A stretch of 64,000 bases of DNA, from NCBI RefSeq assembly GCF_000186865.1, contig NW_008705569.1, positions 687,307 through 751,306 of the forward strand. The letters are read 5' to 3'. The stretch is from Aureococcus anophagefferens. Taxonomy: Eukaryota; Sar; Pelagophyceae; Pelagomonadales; Pelagomonadaceae. The position numbers and the translations under genes are program-made. Under the pieces are notes generated by a model. It was not told the origin of the DNA, searched no databases, and was given only the letters and a program-made list of their open reading frames with translations. Shown piece by piece: positions 17,630 to 27,661 of the stretch; the first letter of the stretch is position 1; every line of letters starts with the position of its first letter.

Positions 17630-19825
17630 CTACCTCCGCGCGAGGGTGACGCCGGCGACGGCGGACGAGTCGCCCGGCGGCGCGACGTACTGCTCGTCGC
17701 CCGCGGCGACCTGGAGCGCCGTCTTGTTGCCGATCGCGTAGCCGAGCTCCGCGCAGTGGTCCCACTTGAAGTGGGCGTAGACGTAGGGCATCGTGTCGTA
17801 GAGCGGCGACGACATGTTCAAAAAGTCGGCGTTCGTGTACTCGCCGGCCTTGAGGCCGAGCTGCGGCAGGTCGTACTCCAAGAAGTCGTCCGCCGCGTGG
17901 CCGGTGACGTTGTCGACGTTGCTGCCGTAGGTGCCCCAGTAGTACTCGGTCTCGGGCCAGTCCATGTCGGAGAGCGTGCCGGCGATGACCTTCCACTGGA
18001 AGAGGCGGTCGACCGTCGGGTGGATGGGCCAGAACGAGATGTCGTTGGGGCTCGACGCCTCGAGCTGGTCGCCGAGCACGTTCAGCCCCGCGCCGCAAAT
18101 CAAACTCAGCGCCGTGACGCGGTCGTCGAAGCTCCGGTCGCTGAGCAGGCCCCAGAAGTCGACGAGGCCCAGGTACTCCTCGAGCATCGCCGTGTTGTTC
18201 TCCGCGACGTACGTATCCAGATTCTTGCACGACGCCGCGCAGTCCTTGAAGGACGTCTCCGGCGCGCAGTCCCTGGGCATCTCTAAATACCCGCTGCGGA
18301 ACATGTCCTTCAGGCCGTTGAAGACCACGGACCGGAAGCGGTTCGCCGTCGTCGCGTTCAACCCCAACGTCGCCTCGAGCCGGTCGAACTCGCCGCCGCA
18401 CTCGAAGGTGCCGCCGATGAGGGCGTGGATGCTGCCGTGGGGCGAGTAGGGCGCGACGCGCAGAAAGTCCTTCAGGGACCGCTTCTCCGACTCGAGGGCC
18501 CACATGACGTCGCACGTCGGGTACTGCCAGTAGTCGAACTGGTACTCCTCGTGCGTCGCGCCGCACATCGTCGACGACCGCGTGAGGAACTGGACGGGGT
18601 TGTTGTTCCAGGGCGCGCGCAGGTAGCCGTAGGAGTTGCGCGTCTCGCCGTCGCCCGCCTTCAACGTCGGCGTGTACGCCCAGCGGCCGTCGGCGACGAC
18701 GTAGGCCTTGCCCGACGCGTTGCCCGGCGTCTCGGCGATCTTGTGCTTCGACGAGCCGAGGTGCTTGTAGTTGCCGACGGCGCCGAACCACGTCGACGTC
18801 CAGAGCTCGTTCGAGGCCGCGTCGACGAAGGCGCCGAAGTCGCCGTCGTGGTCCCGCGCGACGCGCTCCACGTCGATGGAGTAGTCCCAGTACGGCAGCG
18901 CGACGGAGGCGTCGACGGCCTGCAGCGACGCCTCGAAGCTCAGGGACAGCGCGCTGTGCTGCGTCACGAAGCCGCAGCCGTCGTGCATGTGGTCGCAGCA
19001 CGCGTCCCCCGCCAACCGCGCGTGCGTCGCCACGAACGTGGCGATGGGCGCGTAGTGGTCCCCGTACAGGTGGGCCCCCTCGGTGGCGCCGACGCGCCAG
19101 AGCACGGCCGCCGCGTCGAGGAACGCCTCCCGGTCCGCGACGGACAGCTCCCGGAGCTCGCGCCGCACGTACTTGCAGACGACCGCGACGCCCTGGGAGC
19201 TCGCGCCCTCCTCGTCGGGCAGATCCGACCCCTCGTCGCTCTTCGTCTCCATGGCGACGACCGCGTGGGGGCCCAGCGTCGTGAAGACGTGCGTGAAGAC
19301 GCCGCCGCCCATTAAAGACGAGGTCTGGACGCCGTCCACGGACCAGGAAAACAGCGTCATGTCGCTCACGCACTGGGACTCGCCCATGCGGCCCTGCTGC
19401 GTCCGCTTGAGGGCGCAGGCGCGGAAGTGGTGCTCCTTGTGCGGCTCGACGACCGCCGCGTAGCCCCTCTCCGCGAGCCACGGGTAGTCCGTCCCCGCGG
19501 CGCCGAGGGCGTCGGTGTAGCCGTTCCAGGTGAAGACCTTCATGAACTGCTTCTGCTGCATCTTCTGCGTGTTCTTCACGGCCGCGAGCGTCGTCGTCGC
19601 CGCGTCGCGGCCCGCGGCGGCGACGAGCGCCGCGCCGCAGACGAGGGCCGACACGGCGGCGCCGACGCGCAGGTACTGGCGGGCCGGCGACGACGTCGCC
19701 CGGTCCTCGTCGCGGCCGTGCGACGACGCCGACGAGGCCGCCGCGCCCCCGGGCACGGCCTCGTACATCGTGGGCTGCCTCACTCTATCGGCTGCCTCAC
19801 TCAATTTCGTATCATTTTGTATCAT
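17630..19825 (-). CDS. Tyrosinase-like copper oxidase with N-terminal transmembrane anchor
   Basis: Type-3 copper proteins oxidise phenols to quinones. In this 731-residue protein a cytosolic Ser/Ala-rich head is followed by one transmembrane helix (about residues 52-71), so the catalytic part should face the lumen or cell exterior. The tyrosinase core shows a His-rich block DHMHDGCGFVTQH with LPYWDYS after it, and the second copper site is clear as FWPIHPTVDRLFQW (HPxxDRLFxxW). Cysteine-rich segments (RDCAPETSFKDCAASC) probably form disulfides, and several NxT/S sites occur. Start at ATG 19825 (MIQNDT); a later ATG (MYEAVPG) is possible. Possible roles are pigment formation, wall cross-linking or phenol scavenging; none is shown by sequence. 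Confidence 0.85.
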   Translation of the reverse strand: MIQNDTKLSEAADRVRQPTMYEAVPGGAAASSASSHGRDEDRATSSPARQYLRVGAAVSALVCGAALVAAAGRDAATTTLAAVKNTQKMQQKQFMKVFTWNGYTDALGAAGTDYPWLAERGYAAVVEPHKEHHFRACALKRTQQGRMGESQCVSDMTLFSWSVDGVQTSSLMGGGVFTHVFTTLGPHAVVAMETKSDEGSDLPDEEGASSQGVAVVCKYVRRELRELSVADREAFLDAAAVLWRVGATEGAHLYGDHYAPIATFVATHARLAGDACCDHMHDGCGFVTQHSALSLSFEASLQAVDASVALPYWDYSIDVERVARDHDGDFGAFVDAASNELWTSTWFGAVGNYKHLGSSKHKIAETPGNASGKAYVVADGRWAYTPTLKAGDGETRNSYGYLRAPWNNNPVQFLTRSSTMCGATHEEYQFDYWQYPTCDVMWALESEKRSLKDFLRVAPYSPHGSIHALIGGTFECGGEFDRLEATLGLNATTANRFRSVVFNGLKDMFRSGYLEMPRDCAPETSFKDCAASCKNLDTYVAENNTAMLEEYLGLVDFWGLLSDRSFDDRVTALSLICGAGLNVLGDQLEASSPNDISFWPIHPTVDRLFQWKVIAGTLSDMDWPETEYYWGTYGSNVDNVTGHAADDFLEYDLPQLGLKAGEYTNADFLNMSSPLYDTMPYVYAHFKWDHCAELGYAIGNKTALQVAAGDEQYVAPPGDSSAVAGVTLARR

Positions 19826-20101
19826 TTCGAGGCGGGGGCGCGCCGCCGCGGCCGCGGCCGCGCGGCCGATGACACGCGTGTGTTCGTTAGTCTTTGGGCT
19901 GGAGTGGGGTTGGCTGTCGGCGAGTGGTCGCGGTTGGGCGTGCGTTGAGTGGGCGCGTATGTGGAGCCATACGGGCGTCCGGGAGGCGTCGAGAGGGCCG
20001 GGAGCTTGCCAAATTCACAAAATTCAGCTGACGCTCGCCGTCTGCGCGACACCTGGAGGTCGACGACTCGTCGCGTCTTGACCACTCGAACACGCCTCAA
20101 C

Positions 20102-20836
20102 ATGCGGTCCGCCCTCCTCCTCCTCGCCCTCGCCGCCGCCGCCGAGGGCCGCAAGGCCGACTATCAGGGCACCGGCAAGCTTGACAAGGGCACCGGCACG
20201 CCTCGCCCTCCTGCTCCCGCTCCTCGCCCCGCCGCCGCCGCCGAGCGCGTCGAGCGCACCGCGGCCGAGGCGAAGAACGCCTACCTCGAATTCAAGGAGA
20301 ACCGGAAGCGCGACCGCGCGGAGTTTCGTCTCCGCGGCGCGGACGCCGGCCCGATCCGCCTGGAAGGCGATCGTCCCGAAGACGCGAGCGCCGAAGACCG
20401 CCGCCCTCCGGGAAAGCTCGACGAACGGCACCGCGAGCACGCCGACCGCGCCGCGACGCGCAGGGCGGAGGAGGACATCATGTACGCCTGGTGGTGCGAG
20501 GAGAAGGGCCACGCGGACACGGTCACGTGCCTGAACCACGAGATGCGCGAACTCGCCCTGAAACTCCGGCCGGACGCCGAGAACGGCGAGTGGTCCGTCG
20601 GCGACGAGGACCGCGAGAAGCTCCGCGAGATGCGCAAGGCGATCCACGACAAGCGCCACGAAGCGCGCGACGCCCAGGCCGGCGACCGCCAGATGCACCA
20701 CATCAACGAGGACTTCGAGATGCGCGACGACTTCTGCGACCACAAGCAGTTCCGCGACTTCGCGCTCTGCACCAAGTGGGCGAGCGGCAAGAAGCTCAGG
20801 AACGAGCGCAAGGAGCGCCTCGGCAACATGATCTAG
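20102..20836 (+). CDS. Secreted four-cysteine family protein, paralogue 1
   Basis: 244 residues with a clean signal peptide (MRSALLLLALAAAAEG). A charged middle region precedes the conserved block: MYAWWCEEKGHADTVTC, then MREL, an alpha-helical K/E/R-rich stretch, then FEMRDDFCDHKQFRDFALCTKW. The cysteine pattern C-x10-C ... C-x10-C with flanking WW, MR and W is shared with 27011-27661 and 27860-28459. I do not recognise it as a named family. The basic, helical composition is unusual for a secreted protein. The last eight codons and stop are duplicated just downstream. It may be lumenal, extracellular or processed to peptides; no function is claimed. Confidence 0.75.
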   Translation: MRSALLLLALAAAAEGRKADYQGTGKLDKGTGTPRPPAPAPRPAAAAERVERTAAEAKNAYLEFKENRKRDRAEFRLRGADAGPIRLEGDRPEDASAEDRRPPGKLDERHREHADRAATRRAEEDIMYAWWCEEKGHADTVTCLNHEMRELALKLRPDAENGEWSVGDEDREKLREMRKAIHDKRHEARDAQAGDRQMHHINEDFEMRDDFCDHKQFRDFALCTKWASGKKLRNERKERLGNMI

Positions 20837-20875
20837 GCGGCGCGAAAGGAACGCCTTGGCAACATGATCTAGGCG
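20810..20875 (+). repeat. 36-bp-spaced duplication of the 3' end of the four-cysteine gene
   Basis: A 30-bp segment encoding KERLGNMI plus stop (20810-20839) occurs again with a few silent changes at 20846-20875. The 36-bp spacing keeps the frame, so read-through of the first stop would add a second near-identical tail and stop. Confidence 0.85.
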
Positions 20876-21160
20876 TGCGACGTCGCGCGCGCGGCGCGGA
20901 GGAGTAACGGGCTCTTCTCGCGCGGGGTTGCGAGGGGCGACGCTCTCGAAGGGGGGAGCTATGGCGACGCCTCTCGTACGGGCCCTCCTTGCTCCAGGGT
21001 GGATTCGGACTCGGCGGCCTACTCGACGCTATACTGTATACTCGCCGACCTGGGAGGCGTCTGGAGCCCTGCGCTGGACAGCCGTCGGGAGTCAAGCGGG
21101 GACGGTGCAGCGCTGCGGCGAAATTTGGTGAAGGCGACGGCCTCCACATGTGCGTCACAA
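20837..21160. other. Intergenic region, 324 bp
   Basis: Between two plus-strand genes. It holds the duplicated 3' tail of the upstream gene and then sequence without a convincing open frame, RNA gene or repeat. It presumably contains the promoter of the CW-SANT gene, but I see no clear element. Confidence 0.6.
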
Positions 21161-23279
21161 ATGGAGGCGGCGATCGAACGAGAGCTCGAGGCCCTCGCGC
21201 GTCGCCGCGCGCCGCTCGCGACGACGACGCACGCAATTTTTGAGCCCTTAAGCGCACACTGTGTGGACTTGCTCCAGGTCTTTGAGAAGTGCGAGAACAG
21301 GGGCGAGAGGGACATCTCGCCGTCGCCGCTCGTCAAGGAGGTGAGCCGCGCCGACGACGAGGGCATCGAGCTCGAGGACGGCGCCGTCGACTGGGTCTGC
21401 TGCGACGCGTGCTCGAAGTGGCGGAAGGTGTCGCGCCGCGTCTTCAGCGCGCTCGCCGAGGGCGCGTCCTGGACCTGCGCCGACAACGCGGACCCGGCGC
21501 GCAATAACTGCGGCGCGCCCGAGGAGGTTTGGGACGAGCCTGCGCACGCCCGGGTCTGCTCTCCTTCGGGCCCGGAATTCCGGTTGCACCTTGGGATGCA
21601 CCTTGGGGCGGCCATGCCTGCGCGAGCCGCGCCGGTCGAGAGCAGCAAGGCGTCTGTCGTCGTCGACAGCGGCTGCCTGCTGCAGCTCTCGACGATCCCG
21701 ATGCGCCCCGTGCCCTCGTACTGCGCGCTGGTCAACTTCGGTCCGCGAGCGCTCCCCCGCGTGGGGGCCCACTGCGTCATGTGCGGCCGGGAGGGCGTCC
21801 TCATGCCGAAGCAGAACAAGGACGTCTGCCGCGAGTGCGACAAGGCGACGTGGAAGCACGCGGCGACGGGCTGCTACTTCAAGTGGTGCAAGGGCTGCAA
21901 AAACTTCCACGCCATCGACGCCTTCGCGGAAGCCTTCGCTGACATGCGCAACGCCTCCAAGTGCGACAAGTGCCGAAGACGCAGCCGCAACTGCTATAAG
22001 CGCGGCAAGGACGCGCCGCCGGAGCAGGCGACCTCCAAAACCCTCGCGTACGTTTCCACGCTCTTCCGCCGCCACGCCGCCGGCGACCCGGAGGCAACGC
22101 TCGAGAACACGCCGTCGACCAAGGCGAGCAAGCACGTCGGCGTCGTCATGACCAAGGCCGAGATCCGCCGCGCGGAAGCGCTCCGGGGCCTCGCCGATGA
22201 CGGCACCGCGGCCGGAGACGACGAGCTTCCCGGAGACGCGCTCTCGCCTCTAGAGACCGCACCTTTGGGCCGGCCGGCGACAACGCCGCTGCCCACGCCC
22301 CTGGGCCTGCGACCGCCGCCGCCGCCGACGAGGAAGCGCCGCCGAGACGCGGCGGCCCGCGACGCGGCGGCGGCCCGCGACGCGGCGGCGGCGGCCCGCG
22401 AGGCGCCGCCGCGCGGAAGCGCTCCGGGGCCTCGCCGATGACGGCACCGCGGCCGGAGACGACGAGCTTCCCGGAGACGCGCTCTCGCCTCTAGAGACCG
22501 CACCTTTGGGCCGGCCGGCGACAACGCCGCTGCCCACGCCCCTGGGCCTGCGACCGCCGCCGCCGCCGACGAGGAAGCGCCGCCGAGACGCGGCGGCCCG
22601 CGACGCGGCGGCGGCCCGCGACGCGGCGGCGGCGGCCCGCGAGGCGGCGGCCCGCGGCGACGTGGCGGCGGCCCGCGACGCGGCGGCCCGCGCCGCGGCG
22701 CCCTTCGGCGACGCGGCCCGCGACGCGGCGGCGGCGGCGTTCGACGCCGTGATGGCGCTGTTCGCGACGGCGGCGGTCTGCCCCGCGACGGTGCTGCACG
22801 CGACGGCGGCGGCAGCGGAGGCGGCGTGCGACGAGGCGCCGCCCCACCAGCAGCGGCTTGGGGAGCCGGGGCGCTTCGACGACGCGGAGCACCGCCGCTT
22901 CCTCGTCGGCATCAAGCTCTTTGGGAGTTCGTGGGCTATTGTCCAGCATTTCGTCGGCTCCAAGAACGCCAAGCAGCTGCGCTCCCGCTGGCAGAAGTTC
23001 TCCAAGAAGGGCTCGGCCGAGGTCGCGGCGGCCATGGCCTACGCCGAAGCCGCGGCCGCGGTCCGCGCGAGCCTCACGCCGACCGGGAGCAAGGCGGGCG
23101 CTTCGAGCGACGCCGCGGGATTGAAGGCGGTTGCCGACGAGGCCGTCGAGGTCCACCGCGCCTACAACCCGGCCTTCGCCGTCGACACCTACGCGCTCGC
23201 GCACGGCGCCGTCGCCGCGCGCGACGCGCCCGCGTCGCCGCCGGCCGCGCCCGCCGGCGCCGAGGTCGAAGGGAGTTAG
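21161..23279 (+). CDS. CW-type zinc finger plus SANT/Myb-like chromatin protein, frame split by a 241-bp tandem duplication
   Basis: ATG 21161 (MEAAIER) opens a protein with a CW finger: WVCCDACSKW, then WTCADN and CGAPEE; CW domains read histone H3K4 methylation. A second Cys-rich block follows (CVMCG, CRECDKATW, FKWCKGCKNFH, KCDKCRRRSRNC), then the module [22 protein letters not shown]. The frame then enters a duplicated Ala/Arg-rich segment and stops at 22441. The second copy continues in another frame to a SANT-like domain (FLVGIKLFGSSWAIVQHFV and LRSRWQKFSKK) ending at 23279. Removing one repeat unit, for example as a GC-AG intron 22403-22643, joins both parts in frame. The gene is therefore either spliced there, mutated, or affected by an assembly duplication. 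Confidence 0.65.
22165..22646 (+). repeat. Perfect 241-bp direct tandem duplication
   Basis: Copies 22165-22405 and 22406-22646 appear identical and abut exactly. 241 is not a multiple of three, so the duplication shifts the coding frame. The unit has no GT dinucleotide at all, which rules out an ordinary GT-AG intron inside it, but an AG|GC at each unit end allows one GC-AG intron of exactly 241 bp. Confidence 0.9.
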
Positions 23280-23587
23280 CCGCGGCCGCGGCACAAGGAG
23301 GAATAGAAGGGAGGGAAGACGGCGAGAACAGGCGTAGGGAGAGCCACAGGAAGGCACGAGTAGGGCGGAGAGACGTGCGGAGGCGTACGGAGGCTGACGC
23401 CTCATTTGTTCACATCACACACACAAATCACAAAATTGATTCGAGGCTTCCGTACGCCCTGATCTTGCAGAGCACTCTGGAGTGCCGTAGAGATCCCCGA
23501 AGAAATCACGCGACGGGTGTGCGCGCCTAGGGTGCCTTTACCTGACTCCAACCCCTCTCAGTTCGTCTACGAGCTCCCCGACCGACA
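23280..23587. other. Intergenic region, 308 bp
   Basis: An AT-richer stretch with a CA-repeat-like run (about 23410-23430) between two plus-strand genes. I see no gene, RNA or mobile element in it. Confidence 0.6.
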
Positions 23588-25240
23588 ATGTGCGACTGGC
23601 TCGAAGGGCTCGCATCGTTTGGGGAGAAACCTCAGATCCCATGTCGACCGGCGTGCGGCGCGCCGGTCCCGGCGACACACCACGCCGCCTCCGCGCCCGC
23701 GCCCGCCGCCGTCGCCGCCATCGATACGTCGACGCTCATCAAAGAGCTGGAGCGCCGCGCGGCGCTCGTCGACGCGACTCCCGACGACGCGTCGCGGCCG
23801 CGCGACCGCCTCGCGCTGCTCGCGGAGCTGTCGCAAAACCTGCCCGCCGGGGCGCCGCCCGCGAGTTCGCCCGCCCGGCCGCCCGCGAGTTCGACGAAGC
23901 CGCGCGCCGCGGAGGCCGAGGACATCAAGAAGATGCGCAACGACCGCCGCGAGAAAAAAAATTACCGCTCAAAGTCCCTCTCCCCGCCGCGCCGCGCGAT
24001 CGCGGACGACTACGCCGCGGTCTCGGCCGCGCGAGACGGGAAGCCCATGCCCGCGCCGCGGAAGCGGCAGGCGGACCTCGCGGCGCCCCGCACGATCGCG
24101 GACGCCGCGGACGACGACGCCGCGGTCTCGGCCGCGCGGGACGGGGAGCCCATGCCCGCGCCGCCGCGGAAGCGGACGGCGGACCCCTCGGCGCCGCGCA
24201 CGATCGCGGACGCCGCGGACGACTACGCCGCGGTGTCGGCCGCGGCGCGGGACGGCAAGTACACGCACCCGCCGCCGCCGCCGCCGCGGAAGCGGTCCCA
24301 CCACGAGGCGGGCGAGGCGCCGCCGCGCGGCGGCAAGTGGACCGAGGCCGAGGAGCGCTACGCGGCGCTCATCGTCGCCCGCTTCTCCGACGGCACGTTC
24401 CCGGGGCTGCGCGGCGGCGAGTCGCTGCGGAACCTGCTCGCGGACCTGCTCCAGTGCACGGGCATGCGCGTCACGAAGAAGTACAGCCGGACGCGCCTGC
24501 TGCGCAAGACGGCCTTCGTCCGCGCGGGCGAGCTCGGCGCCGACGGCGTCGAGGCGCTCGAGAGCGCGCGCGCCGCGTTCCTCGCGGACGAGCCCCAGTA
24601 CTGCCCCGCGTCGCGCGCCGCCCGCGACGCGGAGGTCTCCGGCGCCGCGGCGCCGACGCCGGCGCCCGCGGACCCCGCGCCGCCGGACAACGCGGGCGCG
24701 ACGGCGGGCGAGGACGAGGACGAGGCGCCGGGCGAGGACGCCGCCGAGGCGCCGGGCGAGGACTGCGCCGAGGCGCCGGGCGAGGACGCCGCGCCGGCGC
24801 CGGCCGCGGGCGCGCTGCGCCGGGGCAAGTGGACCAAGCCCGAGGAGCACTACGCGGCGCTGGTCATCGACCACTTCGCCACGGGCAAGCTGCCGGGCCT
24901 GACCGGCGGCGAGTCGCTCCGCCTGGTGCTCTCCGACCTGCTGCGGTGCACGCGGATGCGCGTCACGAAAAAGCTCTCGCAGACCAAAATCCTCCGGAAA
25001 TCCTGCTTCTGGCCCCTGGGCGAGCTCACGGCCGAGGAGCACGCCGAGCTCGACGCCGCGCGGGACCAGTTCATCGCGGCCGAGCCCCACTACCGGCGCG
25101 CCCGAGCCCCACTCGACGGCGCGCGGGAGCCGCCGGCGCCGGAGCCCGCGGCGAAACCGCCCGCGCCGGCGACGGTGTCGCCGGAGTCGCCGGACCCGAT
25201 CGCGCCGGCCGCGGCCGCGCCGGTGCACTCCGGAGATTAA
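23588..25240 (+). CDS. Protein with two copies of a stramenopile GKWT...MRVTKK domain
   Basis: 550 residues starting at ATG 23588 (MCDWLEG). After a disordered region with a repeated DDYAAVSAARDGKPMPAP-type unit and basic KR clusters (likely nuclear signals), there are two related domains of about 70 residues at roughly 24331-24600 and 24820-25085. Each reads GKWTxxEExYAALxxxxFxxGxxPGLxGGESLRxxLxDLLxCTxMRVTKKxSxTxxLRK. They are joined by an acidic APGED repeat linker. I know this domain only as a recurrent, unnamed domain in diatom and other stramenopile predicted proteins; GKWTxxEE is reminiscent of Myb/SANT helix 1. Nuclear DNA- or chromatin-binding is a guess from composition and neighbours. 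Confidence 0.72.
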   Translation: MCDWLEGLASFGEKPQIPCRPACGAPVPATHHAASAPAPAAVAAIDTSTLIKELERRAALVDATPDDASRPRDRLALLAELSQNLPAGAPPASSPARPPASSTKPRAAEAEDIKKMRNDRREKKNYRSKSLSPPRRAIADDYAAVSAARDGKPMPAPRKRQADLAAPRTIADAADDDAAVSAARDGEPMPAPPRKRTADPSAPRTIADAADDYAAVSAAARDGKYTHPPPPPPRKRSHHEAGEAPPRGGKWTEAEERYAALIVARFSDGTFPGLRGGESLRNLLADLLQCTGMRVTKKYSRTRLLRKTAFVRAGELGADGVEALESARAAFLADEPQYCPASRAARDAEVSGAAAPTPAPADPAPPDNAGATAGEDEDEAPGEDAAEAPGEDCAEAPGEDAAPAPAAGALRRGKWTKPEEHYAALVIDHFATGKLPGLTGGESLRLVLSDLLRCTRMRVTKKLSQTKILRKSCFWPLGELTAEEHAELDAARDQFIAAEPHYRRARAPLDGAREPPAPEPAAKPPAPATVSPESPDPIAPAAAAPVHSGD

Positions 25241-25459
25241 ATGCCTGGAGGTTCGATCTTTAGAGGGTGCCATGTGCCGTTTCGAGGTGGTCGCGTCGAG
25301 AGGGCCTCTCAGAGTGAGCGAGCGACCCAGTGGATATTTTGCTCGATCGATCGAGTCTCTCTGTTCTTACACGCTCCTCTCTATCACAATTCGCATCAGG
25401 CGCGGCGGCGCCGACGCGCGGATCGGGTCTGATTCGCACCATATCATCGATTCCGTATT

Positions 25460-26752
25460 ATGGAGTGGCTCTCTCTCGACCCCTTCGGCCAGGAATGGCT
25501 TGATCTGCTGAAGGATCCGTGGAAACCGGTGCGAGAGGCGGCGGCGCGAAACGAGCCGAAGCTCAACCGGGCGCTCCAGCAGCTCGCGGACCATAACGCG
25601 TCGGGGCTGAACGACCCCTTCCCCGCGGGGCCGAAGCCGCGCGCGCGGCGCCGCGCCGCCGCGTTCGGCGGCCCCTCGAGCGACGACGACCGCGGCCTTT
25701 CGAGCGACGAAGAATACGAACCCAAGCGGCGCAAGCAGCACCGCGCGCGTGAGCCCCGCGGCGACGACGCGACGTCGAGCCCGGGATGCCGCGGAGCGCG
25801 GCGCGTGCGCTGCGGCGCCTGCGAGGCGTGCACCGCACCGGAGTGCGGCGCGTGCGGCCCCTGCAAGGACCTGCGGAAGAACGGCGGGCCGGGCCTCATG
25901 AAGGCCGTCTGCATCAAGCGGCGCTGCTTAGTCCTCCGCGCGCCGGTCGAGCCGCGCGAGCCGGCCGAGCCGCGCGAGCCGAAACGCCGCGGGCGCTGCG
26001 GCGTCTGCGAGGCCTGCGCGGCGCCGGAGTGCGGCAAATGCGGCCCCTGCTTGGACCGGCGGAAGAACGGCGGGCCAGGCATCATGAAGGTGGCGTGCGT
26101 CGAGCGGCGCTGCGTGGTCCTCCACGAGGACTCGGGCCGGCCGCGCGAGCCGCGGACGGAAGTGGAACTCCGGGAGGACGATATTCCGGTCATCCCATTT
26201 CGCGTGACGACGACTCCCCGCATGATGGTGTCTCAGATCCCCGGGGAGACGGACGGCAAGGCCGCGCCCCAAACCGGGAGCCAGCCGAGGCCCAGATTCG
26301 CGCCCCGCAAGATCGCGAGCGACCTGAAAGAGCAGGCGACCTCCAAAACCCTCGCGTACGTCTCCGCGCTCTTCCGCCGCCACGCCGCCGGCGACCCGAA
26401 GGCGACGCTGAAAAAGCAAGGTTTTCAGCCCCGGCGCTCGAACAAGCAGCGCGAGGTGGCGACCATCCGCGTGCCGCCGCCGCCGCCGCTGCCGTCGCCG
26501 CTGCCGCCGCCAAGGCGCGAGGTGAGGATCATCCGCGTGCCGCCGCCGCCGCCGCCGCCGCACGAGGCGTCCGTCACCAAGTGCCTACCGCTCGAGGAGC
26601 CGGCAATCGACGACTACTCCGCGGCGGCGGCGCCCGCGCGGCCAGCAAACGTCATCGGCCCGCCCCTCGATTTCCCCCACGCTTCGGACGAGTCCTCGGA
26701 CGACTACGCCGCGGCGGCGGCCGCCGCTCATCCTTCGTTTAAGATGGCATAG
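25460..26752 (+). CDS. Protein with two CXXC zinc fingers
   Basis: 430 residues from ATG 25460 (MEWLSL). Two zf-CXXC domains sit at about residues 114-155 and 175-217. Each has the CGxCxxC...CGxCxxC core, then KNGGPGxMKxxC and a final RRC, giving the eight zinc-binding cysteines. CXXC fingers in MLL, DNMT1, KDM2 and TET bind unmethylated CpG; the usual KFGG turn is KNGG here, so affinity may differ. The C-terminal part carries [24 protein letters not shown], nearly identical in DNA to part of the CW-SANT gene, and proline runs. It is probably nuclear and CpG-directed, which would matter in such a CpG-rich genome (inference). No catalytic domain is visible. Confidence 0.85.
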   Translation: MEWLSLDPFGQEWLDLLKDPWKPVREAAARNEPKLNRALQQLADHNASGLNDPFPAGPKPRARRRAAAFGGPSSDDDRGLSSDEEYEPKRRKQHRAREPRGDDATSSPGCRGARRVRCGACEACTAPECGACGPCKDLRKNGGPGLMKAVCIKRRCLVLRAPVEPREPAEPREPKRRGRCGVCEACAAPECGKCGPCLDRRKNGGPGIMKVACVERRCVVLHEDSGRPREPRTEVELREDDIPVIPFRVTTTPRMMVSQIPGETDGKAAPQTGSQPRPRFAPRKIASDLKEQATSKTLAYVSALFRRHAAGDPKATLKKQGFQPRRSNKQREVATIRVPPPPPLPSPLPPPRREVRIIRVPPPPPPPHEASVTKCLPLEEPAIDDYSAAAAPARPANVIGPPLDFPHASDESSDDYAAAAAAAHPSFKMA

Positions 26753-27010
26753 ACCGGTCGTCTTCGGACGAGTATCGGCTCCTGAGGCCTCTCCTGTCGT
26801 CCGATGCGCTCCGTCCAGGGAGGACAGCCATTTCGCGAACGCGTGGAGCTCCTGCCACAAGAAGTCGCCGCGCGCCGCGACGCCTCGTCCTCGCCCAAGC
26901 CGGCCGCGCCAGGTCGATCCTCGTCCGTGATCTCCCGAACGCGTCCACAGCGCTTCACCTATCGTACCTCGACGTGACCGGTCGCCGGACGCCCAAAAAA
27001 AACTCCCAAG

Positions 27011-27661
27011 ATGCGCCTCGCCCTGCTCCTCGTCGCGTCGGCCCTCGTCGCCGGGAAGAAGACGCGCCGGGAGAAGAAGCCCAAGCGCCCCCACGCGGGG
27101 CGGCAGCACGACCCCGGCCCCAAGGACCCGCGCTTCGCGCCCGAGGAGGAGCGGTTCCGCCCGAAAAAGCCGGACGAGGCGCCGAGCCCCGAGGAGATCA
27201 AGAAGATGCGCGACGCGCGCCGGGACAAGGACCGCGCCAGGGACCGGGCGGGCCATTCGAAGCACTCCGCGGAGCAGCACCGCGCGGAGGACAAGCGCAT
27301 GCACGAGATGTGGTGCGTCGGTGACCGCGTCGACAGCATCACGTGCGTGCAGCACGAGATGCGCATGCTCCACCGCTCCATCCCCGAGACGAGCAAGCCC
27401 GAGGACCCGCCCGAGGACCGCGCGGAGAAGGCGCGGGTCCACCGCGAGCGCACCAAGGCGGAGCGCGCGCGGCTCCACGAGAAGCGGCAGGCGATCAAGG
27501 CCGCGCAGGCGGGCGACGCGAAGGACGTCGCCCGCGACGAGGACTTCGCCATGCGCGAGGCCTTCTGCGCGGACAACGCCGAGACGAAGCTCTGCTCCGT
27601 CTGGGCCAAAACGAAGAAGGCGCGCGCCGAGCGCGAGGCGAAGACCGCGGACGCGCTCTGA
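27011..27661 (+). CDS. Secreted four-cysteine family protein, paralogue 2
   Basis: 216 residues with signal peptide MRLALLLVASALVAG followed by a strongly basic segment (KKTRREKKPKRP). The family block is MHEMWCVGDRVDSITCVQHEMRML, then a charged helix, then FAMREAFCADNAETKLCSVWAKTKK. It shares the four-cysteine layout, the MR dipeptides and the W after the last cysteine with 20102-20836 and 27860-28459. It lies 198 bp upstream of paralogue 3 in the same orientation, pointing to local tandem duplication. Its sequence has diverged enough that selection on the cysteine frame is likely. Family and function not recognised. Confidence 0.75.
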   Translation: MRLALLLVASALVAGKKTRREKKPKRPHAGRQHDPGPKDPRFAPEEERFRPKKPDEAPSPEEIKKMRDARRDKDRARDRAGHSKHSAEQHRAEDKRMHEMWCVGDRVDSITCVQHEMRMLHRSIPETSKPEDPPEDRAEKARVHRERTKAERARLHEKRQAIKAAQAGDAKDVARDEDFAMREAFCADNAETKLCSVWAKTKKARAEREAKTADAL

